A stretch of 32,125 nucleotides of DNA from the NCBI RefSeq assembly GCF_015207665.1, contig NZ_JADEWL010000078.1:1-32125 (forward strand), read 5' to 3'. Numbering within the stretch: the first letter of the stretch is position 1; every line of letters begins with the position of its first letter. Positions 24,933 to 32,125 of this stretch are shown piece by piece. Below the pieces are notes generated by a model. The model had not been told where the DNA came from. It worked only from the letters and a program-made list of their open reading frames with translations, and made no database searches. The DNA comes from Plectonema cf. radiosum LEGE 06105. GTDB lineage: Bacteria > Cyanobacteriota > Cyanobacteriia > Cyanobacteriales > Nostocaceae. Both the position numbers and the translations under genes were made by a program.

Positions 24933-27900
24933 TGATTAAATATGGGGCTAATGTAAAAGCTATGGAATTTGACAATTATTATAAAGTTGGTGGTAGTTTA
25001 AAGGCAAATCATCGTACCTACGTGTCTCGAAAAGCCGATACACAGATTTTTCAACTGTTAAAAACTGGGGAGTATTGTTTTGTATTTAACTCGCGACAGA
25101 TGGGAAAATCTAGTCTACGAGTCCAAGCAATCAAAAAGCTTAGAGCAATAGGAATCAAATGTGCTTCAATTGATTTGACAATCATTGGTAGTCATGCAAG
25201 TCCAGAAAAATGGTATAAGGGCTTTGCCAATCAATTATTAACTAGTTTGGAAATTGATGATATAGATTTTAATAGTTGGTGGTTACAGCATGACTCTTGG
25301 ACAGATGTGCAGCGATTAAATTTGCTCCTTGAGTCCTTAGTGTTGAATAGATTTTCTGAGAATATAATTATTTTTATTGATGAAATCGATACTTTACTCA
25401 AAACTGAATTTAAAGATGATTTTTTTGCTTTGATTCGTGCTTGTTACAATCAACGTGCTGAATCTATTAAATACGAACGTTTGACTTTTTGTTTGTTGGG
25501 GGTAGCGACACCAGGAGATTTAATTCAAGAGAGAGAACGTACACCATTTAATATTGGTACTTCTATAGAACTAACTGGATTTAACTTTGTTGAAGCGCAA
25601 GATGCATTAATTCCAGGTTTAGCATACAAAGTAGAGCATCCAGAAATAGTATTAAAAGACGTTTTATATTGGACTGCTGGACAGCCATTTCTTACACAAA
25701 AATTGTGCAATTTAATTGCCCAGGAAACAATAAATACTAATTTAATTGTTCGGGAATTAGTTGAAAAACATCTGATTAATAATTGGGAAGCCCAAGACGA
25801 ACCAGAGCATTTAAGAACCATACGCGATCGCTTACTACGAAATGAACAAAAATCTGGTAGATTATTGGGATTATACCAACAAGTTTTGCAACCAGGTGCG
25901 AGGGTAGTCGTAGATAGTAGTCACGAGCAAACAGAATTAAGATTATCAGGTTTGGTAGTCAAAAAAGATATTTATTTAAAAGTATATAATCCCATTTATC
26001 AAGCGGTTTTTAACCGGGATTGGATTGAGAAAGAATTAGACAAACTTCGCCCTTATAGTCAAGTAATTAATAACTGGTTAAATTCCCAAAAATCATCGTC
26101 ATGGCTATTACAAGAGAAAGTCTTAGATGAAGCTTTAACATGGGCAGTTGGTAAAAATCTTAGTAATACTGATTATGAATTTTTACAAGAAAGTCAAAAA
26201 ATTACTATAGAATTACAAATTAAAGCTAATCACAAATTGACTGAAATTAATCATAAATTAGCTGATGCTAATGAAATAGCTAGCCAAAAACTGACCAAAA
26301 CCAATGAAGAGGCAAAGCAACAATTAGCTAAAGCTAATCAGAAAGCGAAATATATTATTTGGATAGGAGGAATCGTTGCAACTTTTCTGGTTCTTATAGG
26401 ACAAAATCGACTAGATACAGCTAAGGAAGCGACAAGACTTACACAGGAAGGATACAATGTCGAGCAAATATTCAAAACTAAACAACTTGAATCTTTATTT
26501 TTAGCTATGCAAGCTGGTCAAGATTTAAGATATCTTATACCAAATGATTCTTCTTTGGGAGAATATCAAACAACTACACCCTTATCTGGTTTACTAAATA
26601 TCCTCGCTAATATTCGTGAATATAATCAATTTGACATTGGACAAAAAATAAACAGGGGTGCTAGTTTTAGTTCCGATAATCAGCTTATAGCTTTTGTGAA
26701 TAATGACCTTACTATTGGTGATAATGACGTTACTTTTAAACTCTGGAATAAAGATGGGACTTCTATCAAAACTATTTCTAGTCATAAAGGTAAGGTGAGA
26801 AGTTTGAGTTTTAGCCACGATAACCAATATATAGCTTCTGGTAGTGATGACAGAACTATTAAACTCTGGACACGAGATGGTGCTTTAATCAAAATTCTCT
26901 CTGGACACGAAAAATCGGTAGTTAGCGTGTCATTTAGTTCTGATAATACTATTGTTTCTGCCAGCAAAGATGGAACTATAAAACTTTGGCAATTGGATGG
27001 TACTCTAGTTACAAATATACCTGTACAAATGCAGGGTAATTTAATTACAACTGCTGCAATCAGTCCCAATAAAGAATTTATTGCCGTTGGTAGTGAAGAA
27101 GGAATTATTGAACTTAGGAGCCGCAATGGAACTTTCATTAAAACTCTTTCCGATCATCAAAGTTTGATAACAAAAATAACTTTTAGCCCCGATGGAAAAA
27201 ATATTGCTACAGCTGCTCAAGATGGAACTATTAATCTTTGGAAATTTAATGGCACCTTAATTAAAACTATTAAAGGACATAGAAGTGAAATAAGCACCGT
27301 TAGCTTTAGCCCTAACAGTAACATGATTATTTCTGGAGGTTTTGACCAAACTATCAAGCTTTGGCAATTAGATGGTACTTTAATTGATAGCTTTATTGGA
27401 CATAGTGATTCAGTCATTAGCGTCAACTTTAACTCCAATAGTAAAGAAATCGCCTCTGTTGACATGGATGGCACAATTAAACTTTGGCGCTTGAATGAGT
27501 CTCCTGTAATTAAATTAACCAAACATCAAGGTTCGATAACAGATATTCGTTTTAGCCCTAATGGTAAGACAATAGTTTCTGCTGGTAAAGATGCTGTAAA
27601 ACTTTGGAAATGGGATGGAAGTTTAATTAATACCTTTAAAGGATATAAAACTTTAGGAAATATTCTCAGCATTAGCCCAGATAGCGAAATGATTGCAACT
27701 AGCACTGAGAACGGTATTACTAAATGGAAGCGGGATGGAAAACTAATTAAATTTCTCCCTAAAGATAAAGATTTATTAACAAGTATTAGTTTTAGTTCTG
27801 ACGGTAAAATAATTGCTTTTGGCACTGACAAAGGTACTATTAAAATTTGGGAGCAGGATGCCCCTACTTTAATTTCATCTCTTACTAATGACAGCCATAA

Positions 27901-28465
27901 AAATTGGGTAAATAGTATCAGTTTTAGTGCAGATGGTAAAACTATTGCCTCTGGTGGTGATAATTATGATAGAACTATCAAACTTTGGCACATAGATGGA
28001 ACTTTAATTACTACCTTAAATGGGCATAGAAAAGAAGTTAATAGTATAAGTTTCAGCCCTGATGGAGAAATTATTGCTTCTGGGAGTACAGATCAAACGA
28101 TTAAACTTTGGAAACGGAATGGAACTCCCATGAAAAATCATACCCTAAGTGGACATAGCGATTCTGTTACAAGCGTCAGTTTTAGCCCCGACGGAAAAAT
28201 TATTGCTTCTGCTAGTGATGACACAACTATCAAGCTTTGGAAACGGGACGGAACTCCCATCACAACCATTACAGGATATAAAAAAGCAGTGACAAAACTT
28301 ATTTTCAGCCCTGATGGTAAGATTATTGCTTCTGCTACTGAAGATGGCGAAGTGATTTTATGGAATTTGGATTTAGATGATTTATTAGAACGGGGATGTC
28401 AATGGCTTCAGGATTATTTTGCTACTCACCCAGCAGAAAGGAATAAGCTGCGTTTATGTAACTAA
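24932..28465 (+). CDS. AAA-like STAND ATPase with coiled coil, one transmembrane segment and 14 WD40 repeats
   Basis: 1177 residues from ATG 24932 (ATG 24962 also possible). Order: AAA-like domain with P-loop FNSRQMGKSS (52-61) and Walker B NIIIFIDEIDTLL (144-156); winged helix to about 370; coiled coil (about 430-472, LTEINHKLADANEIASQKLT); transmembrane segment YIIWIGGIVATFLVLIG (474-490); a helical spacer; then 14 WD40 repeats (about 570-1155), enough for two seven-bladed propellers, each ending in IKLW or similar. Lysines before the membrane segment suggest the N-terminus is inside and the WD40 part outside. STAND proteins are ligand-triggered switches; the WD40 part would be the sensor. 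It is coupled to the preceding HTH-AAA gene. Confidence 0.9.
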   Translation: MIKYGANVKAMEFDNYYKVGGSLKANHRTYVSRKADTQIFQLLKTGEYCFVFNSRQMGKSSLRVQAIKKLRAIGIKCASIDLTIIGSHASPEKWYKGFANQLLTSLEIDDIDFNSWWLQHDSWTDVQRLNLLLESLVLNRFSENIIIFIDEIDTLLKTEFKDDFFALIRACYNQRAESIKYERLTFCLLGVATPGDLIQERERTPFNIGTSIELTGFNFVEAQDALIPGLAYKVEHPEIVLKDVLYWTAGQPFLTQKLCNLIAQETINTNLIVRELVEKHLINNWEAQDEPEHLRTIRDRLLRNEQKSGRLLGLYQQVLQPGARVVVDSSHEQTELRLSGLVVKKDIYLKVYNPIYQAVFNRDWIEKELDKLRPYSQVINNWLNSQKSSSWLLQEKVLDEALTWAVGKNLSNTDYEFLQESQKITIELQIKANHKLTEINHKLADANEIASQKLTKTNEEAKQQLAKANQKAKYIIWIGGIVATFLVLIGQNRLDTAKEATRLTQEGYNVEQIFKTKQLESLFLAMQAGQDLRYLIPNDSSLGEYQTTTPLSGLLNILANIREYNQFDIGQKINRGASFSSDNQLIAFVNNDLTIGDNDVTFKLWNKDGTSIKTISSHKGKVRSLSFSHDNQYIASGSDDRTIKLWTRDGALIKILSGHEKSVVSVSFSSDNTIVSASKDGTIKLWQLDGTLVTNIPVQMQGNLITTAAISPNKEFIAVGSEEGIIELRSRNGTFIKTLSDHQSLITKITFSPDGKNIATAAQDGTINLWKFNGTLIKTIKGHRSEISTVSFSPNSNMIISGGFDQTIKLWQLDGTLIDSFIGHSDSVISVNFNSNSKEIASVDMDGTIKLWRLNESPVIKLTKHQGSITDIRFSPNGKTIVSAGKDAVKLWKWDGSLINTFKGYKTLGNILSISPDSEMIATSTENGITKWKRDGKLIKFLPKDKDLLTSISFSSDGKIIAFGTDKGTIKIWEQDAPTLISSLTNDSHKNWVNSISFSADGKTIASGGDNYDRTIKLWHIDGTLITTLNGHRKEVNSISFSPDGEIIASGSTDQTIKLWKRNGTPMKNHTLSGHSDSVTSVSFSPDGKIIASASDDTTIKLWKRDGTPITTITGYKKAVTKLIFSPDGKIIASATEDGEVILWNLDLDDLLERGCQWLQDYFATHPAERNKLRLCN

Positions 28466-28541
28466 CTTTTTCATCTATCTACCGCTGTCATACTCAGTTT
28501 TTTTAATTTTTACTATTTATAAAGATAAGAAAAATTTCAGT

Positions 28542-31500
28542 TTATCCCTGCTGTAAACCTTTCTGCTGCTGTATAACATCATGCTCAAAGCTTCTCTTCT
28601 CATCCTCCGTAAACTTGCATACTTGTATGGGTTTACCCTTCTGCACCTTATATAAAGTCCCGCGATGATTTTCCTCATCAACAATCCGCAGCATTTCTGA
28701 AGGTGTATGATGAATAACTCGATATTTATCATCTCCAAACGTTGCTGTTTGCATTTCCTCACCAGTATTTGCAGGATTATTTTTCAAACGCGCAAAAGCA
28801 AGTTTTAGCATCTGTTTTTCCCATTCTTGGCGTTTTACCTTCAGAGGAGCATCCCCAGGAACTGCTACGCTGATATCTCTTTCGATGTGATTTTTAACAT
28901 CGCTTACTTTTTCATTAATCGCTTTAACTTCAGTTAGTTGCGTGGTTGACTGTTTTGTATGACTTACAGTTTGATTAATCAACTGTTGTAATTCCTTCAA
29001 TTCAATTGCGATAAACTTAGTTCTTCGTCCATCTTGCAACTGGTCGTATTCAAGAGGAAGATTTAAAGTATCGTTGATTCTGGCTACTGTATTTTGTTGT
29101 GAAACCTCTGTAGGTACGGTGACACAAAAGTAAAGTTCTTCAGTATTGTCTTTATTAGCAATACCAATCAAGCTCTCGACACCAAATTTTTTATCAATTT
29201 CATCAGATAACTGTTTAAAAATTTCTGAGTCTATATTCTTTTTTTGTAAAAAAGATTCAAAATATTCATTTTTAACTGCTAACACACCTAAAGATGCTTC
29301 GTCATCATGCAGTAAGCCTTGATTACTCTTCTCCTGAGAAATTTCATTGAGAATTGGTTTTAATTCATCTAATAAACTCACTTTTTTGTCTTTAATTAAA
29401 ACTTCTTCCTTAGTCCAAATGTACGGATATCTAACTGTTTGTGAATCAACTTTTATATGAGCAATAGTTGCGGGTGCTGATTCTAGTTTACCTTCAAACT
29501 TAAACCCTTCGACTTTAATACCTCTTGCATTTAATTTCTCGCTTAATAATTTGAATGATTCTTTATCAATTTCACCTAAAGGTTTGTCGTCAATTAAAGC
29601 TATTGGTTTAATTGCCTTTCCAACGTTTGAGAGTTTAATTGTTATTGTCCGTTCTTCCCGTTTCCATTCTCTGCCTGCTGGTTCAGACTTTTTCAACTGT
29701 CCTACCTTCAGTTGATTACCTTTGCTACTCGTAACAATAACCGATGCGCTCGCTGGAGATGTGATTTCTGCTGTGAAGGAAGTACCAATAGGTAACTGTG
29801 CTGATTCGCTGCGAAATACCCCTAATTTTTTATCTTCAGCTACTAACCAACGTTTATTTTGTGTTAGATTCGCAGGGTCTGGGGCTTGTTCGATAGTACA
29901 TTCAACTTTTTCTCCTACCCATTTACGTCCTAAATACTCGTTACAGGGTTTATGGGTTCCCACAATTGCAAATTCGGTAAATTGCAGTTGTTCTAGTCTT
30001 CCAATTACTTCTTCTCCAAATACAGCGAAAGCAGCCGATGTTTTCTTAAAGCCGTATTGTGCATCATCTTTACTCGCTGTTGATATTTGCCACATTGCAG
30101 CTGCAATTGCTTCTTTTTCTGAGTCGGGAATACTTTCACGAGTTGCAGTTCCGAATTCTTTTACCTGTTTGAAAGCTGCTCGAACTTGACTTGATGTCAA
30201 TCCCGGTTCAATTTTTTTAGTTAAATTATTGAATTCGGTGAATGGCTTGATACGACCTTGGAATTTTTCTAAAGAAACTTCTGAAATATACCCCAGGTGT
30301 TTCCGCTCTTGCTGACCGTTCGTTTTAAACTTTGGTTTTCCGCGTTCATCAAATACAGGTGCTATCGCTATGTATTTATTGTCAGGTTTATTAAAGGAAG
30401 TTTTATTTTCTATTAGCGTAATATTGAGTTTGCGGTTATCAAAAATATTCGGATGTTTTTTCTGAGCTAAACCAACAATTTCTATTTGACTACCTTGAGG
30501 ATTGGTTGCAACAATTTTTAAACCCGGTGCTTGTTTAACTTCTTTACTAATTTGAATTGCGCGACGAATCAATGAATCGTATATTTTCTTAATATTGACT
30601 GCCTTTTGTTTCTGTGCGGGTGTAAATTCAACTCCTTTAAAAAACGTTTGAAACTGTTGAGTTGAACGCGGTACGATTGCATTTTCCGTAAATGCTTGAT
30701 TGGTCATTGTTGCCATTTTGTCAATAGCACCGTGACCTTTGATATTCATTGTTTTTTTAGTATAGACTTCACTCAATTTTCTTTCTTCAACCCACGGAGC
30801 AATATCGAAGCTTTTAAGAATAGTATTGCAGGCATTAACTATGTTTGGGTCGGAACGGTTGGCACTTTTACCTCTATCTACTTCGATTTGTAGCTGTCCG
30901 CCTAAAGTTCCTACGACATCATGATAAAACTTACCAATTTTTTCTAGCAGGTTTTCAATTTTTGATTCGGGGATTAGAGGTAAAATTTGATGATGTTGTG
31001 GTAGTTTATTAAATTTACTAATAGAGGTTTTATCAAGATTTTCTGGTTGACATAGCTGTGCTAATTCAACTATTTGCGTTCTAAGATTTTCTGAATATTG
31101 ATTTTGCCGTTTTAACATTTCTACCGCAGCACAGGAAATATCCTGAATGAATTTCTGGGCTTCCTTCGGTGGAATTGAGATACACTCATTTTCAAGAGCA
31201 ATCCCTTTCATACATAAATTGGCAACCACACCAATTTTATTTTCCATCGCATCTAATGCTATTTGCTCAAAAGAACCTGTATATGATTTCTTTTCTGGTT
31301 TTATAATCTCTTCATAACGGTTTTCTTTGAGTTGCTTTTGTTTAATCTCTGCTGCTGTGTGGGGGAAGTCGGATGATAAGGCGATCGCCATTCTATCTCC
31401 GTCACAATCGGATAGCGAATGCTTTAATCCTTGGGGTGACATTTTAATTGTGCCAACATCGTGGGGTTCATTGGGTAAATGACGATTGATATAAACGTCC

Positions 31501-32075
31501 ACAGTGTTGGAATTAGCAGTAGGACCGCGATAAACAATTAAGGAAGCACCATCTGGGAATTTGGGGTAACAAACTTCGTTCTTCTCTAAATCATGACAAG
31601 TTTGCGCCATAGCTGAATCAAATTTGATAAATCTTCCCGTAGCGCAATCCATATACTGTTGTTTTAAGTGTTCTTGAAGTTTATCTATGATTTTGGGATG
31701 CTCTAATAACTGACAATGTTCTTTCAAATCAGCTTTGAGAATGCGATATATCAAGTTTTGCTCGCAATCATTTGACAAAAACATATCATCAATTAGATTC
31801 TCAACATCACCCAAGTCAAAGCTTTCAAAATCAATCAAATCTTCCGATTCTGCTTGAGTTTGTATTTGGTGTTTACATTTAGCATCTATCGAATCGATAT
31901 AGTCTTGAGCGATTTTTCTGGGGTCATCAGCCATATCTTTGAGTTCTTCTAAACGCCTTTCTAGTCTTGGAAGTACATCACCTTCAACTCCTCTAGGAAA
32001 AGAATTCCAAAATTGAGCGCCTGTAGAAGTGATACCGTAGTAAGCATTAGTTTTGTTTCCAATTCCCATTTTCAT
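28542..32075 (-). CDS. Large protein with a double-psi beta-barrel RNA-polymerase-like catalytic motif
   Basis: 1177 residues from ATG 32075. Residues 175-232 read DGASLIVYRGPTANSNTVDV ... GTIKMSPQGLKHSLSDCDGD RMAIAL. This matches the pattern of the catalytic double-psi barrel of RNA polymerases (R-x-P-T ... I-x-x-x-P ... D-x-D-G-D-x-M-A in bacterial beta'; D-L-D-G-D in eukaryotic RdRPs), with metal-binding candidates Asp223, Asp225 and Asp227. NKIGVVAN (279-286) and QIEVDRGKSAN (396-406) sit where single-chain RdRP/YonO polymerases have their G-x-I-x-N and VD-x-x-K motifs. The beta-like partner barrel is not visible; it may lie upstream, since the frame is open to the window edge. About 770 C-terminal residues are unrecognised. 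The polymerase reading is my inference from motifs. Confidence 0.6.
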   Translation of the reverse strand: MKMGIGNKTNAYYGITSTGAQFWNSFPRGVEGDVLPRLERRLEELKDMADDPRKIAQDYIDSIDAKCKHQIQTQAESEDLIDFESFDLGDVENLIDDMFLSNDCEQNLIYRILKADLKEHCQLLEHPKIIDKLQEHLKQQYMDCATGRFIKFDSAMAQTCHDLEKNEVCYPKFPDGASLIVYRGPTANSNTVDVYINRHLPNEPHDVGTIKMSPQGLKHSLSDCDGDRMAIALSSDFPHTAAEIKQKQLKENRYEEIIKPEKKSYTGSFEQIALDAMENKIGVVANLCMKGIALENECISIPPKEAQKFIQDISCAAVEMLKRQNQYSENLRTQIVELAQLCQPENLDKTSISKFNKLPQHHQILPLIPESKIENLLEKIGKFYHDVVGTLGGQLQIEVDRGKSANRSDPNIVNACNTILKSFDIAPWVEERKLSEVYTKKTMNIKGHGAIDKMATMTNQAFTENAIVPRSTQQFQTFFKGVEFTPAQKQKAVNIKKIYDSLIRRAIQISKEVKQAPGLKIVATNPQGSQIEIVGLAQKKHPNIFDNRKLNITLIENKTSFNKPDNKYIAIAPVFDERGKPKFKTNGQQERKHLGYISEVSLEKFQGRIKPFTEFNNLTKKIEPGLTSSQVRAAFKQVKEFGTATRESIPDSEKEAIAAAMWQISTASKDDAQYGFKKTSAAFAVFGEEVIGRLEQLQFTEFAIVGTHKPCNEYLGRKWVGEKVECTIEQAPDPANLTQNKRWLVAEDKKLGVFRSESAQLPIGTSFTAEITSPASASVIVTSSKGNQLKVGQLKKSEPAGREWKREERTITIKLSNVGKAIKPIALIDDKPLGEIDKESFKLLSEKLNARGIKVEGFKFEGKLESAPATIAHIKVDSQTVRYPYIWTKEEVLIKDKKVSLLDELKPILNEISQEKSNQGLLHDDEASLGVLAVKNEYFESFLQKKNIDSEIFKQLSDEIDKKFGVESLIGIANKDNTEELYFCVTVPTEVSQQNTVARINDTLNLPLEYDQLQDGRRTKFIAIELKELQQLINQTVSHTKQSTTQLTEVKAINEKVSDVKNHIERDISVAVPGDAPLKVKRQEWEKQMLKLAFARLKNNPANTGEEMQTATFGDDKYRVIHHTPSEMLRIVDEENHRGTLYKVQKGKPIQVCKFTEDEKRSFEHDVIQQQKGLQQG

Positions 32076-32125
32076 TAAATATTCCCCAGGTTTAAGAGGA
32101 GTGGGGGAGGGGGTGATGGGGGGAG
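32076..32125 (-). other. Purine-rich tract and open reading frame running off the window upstream of the polymerase-like gene
   Basis: On the minus strand the frame of the preceding entry continues without a stop to the edge, reading PSPTPLKPGEYL just before ATG 32075, and GGGGA stands about 8 nt before that ATG. The plus-strand run of GGGGGA-type sequence (32100-32125) resembles the low-complexity tracts at 7755-7799. The gene may therefore be longer than shown, or its 5' part may have been displaced. Confidence 0.5.

Noticed and set aside
29722-30189. 155-codon plus-strand ORF opposite the polymerase-like gene
   Set aside because: Antisense shadow of a long coding sequence with no ribosome site or recognisable domain.
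28542-32075. DCDGD motif as a sugar-phosphate mutase or DHH-type metal site
   Set aside because: Mutases have D-G-D-x-D-R in a different context; the upstream R-G-P-T/I-x-M-x-P pattern and downstream VD-x-x-K fit the polymerase barrel better.

Overview
The window looks like part of a plasmid from a filamentous, Nostoc-type cyanobacterium. Reasons: AT-rich codon use; about eight HIP1 octamers GCGATCGC (1725, 3553, 11993, 13262, 13614, 24919, 25824, 31381); Nostoc-style short dispersed palindromic repeats; a COP23-domain protein; AAA-like/WD40 STAND proteins; and a full set of plasmid functions (replication, partition, mobilization). No rRNA, tRNA, CRISPR array or transposase was seen.

Layout. 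246-4256 (+) is a replication/stability module: a small unknown protein, a winged-helix Rep-like protein whose own coding sequence carries five 20-bp iterons, a DnaB-type helicase that overlaps it, and a ParB-domain protein. 4360-5666 (-) is a mobilization pair, a MobC-like protein and a relaxase that is now frameshifted. 5761-6325 is an AbrB-like small regulator with a perfect 16-bp palindrome upstream and the remains of another small gene downstream. 6615-11267 (+) is a segregation-like operon: a ParM-like actin split by a stop codon, a broken small gene, a MinD/ParA-like ATPase, an acidic unknown and a one-pass membrane protein. A minus-strand four-helix-bundle gene between perfect 21-bp inverted repeats interrupts it. 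11345-13101 has an orphan NarL/LuxR response regulator and a decayed antirepressor-like gene with a second, more decayed fragment.

13329-23138 (-) encodes four exported proteins: an HhoA-like serine protease with a C-terminal beta-sandwich, two tandem-duplicated proteins with two trypsin-like domains plus long TPR arrays, and a COP23 protein. Divergent from them, 23640-28465 (+) encodes two overlapping STAND-type ATPases: HTH-AAA, then AAA-coiled coil-TM-14 WD40 repeats. These six genes may form one functional locus.

28542-32075 (-) encodes a 1177-residue protein whose N-terminal quarter has what I read as a double-psi beta-barrel RNA-polymerase catalytic motif (DCDGD at residues 223-227) with the downstream motifs of the single-chain RdRP/YonO group. 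I consider it the most remarkable gene here. Its frame stays open to the window edge, so the 5' end may be missing.

A theme of the left half is decay by short palindromic repeats. Related elements of about 28-36 bp sit inside the relaxase, the ParM-like gene and the gene at 8298, and each breaks the reading frame. Mobilization is therefore probably lost. The actin may survive as two translationally coupled pieces.
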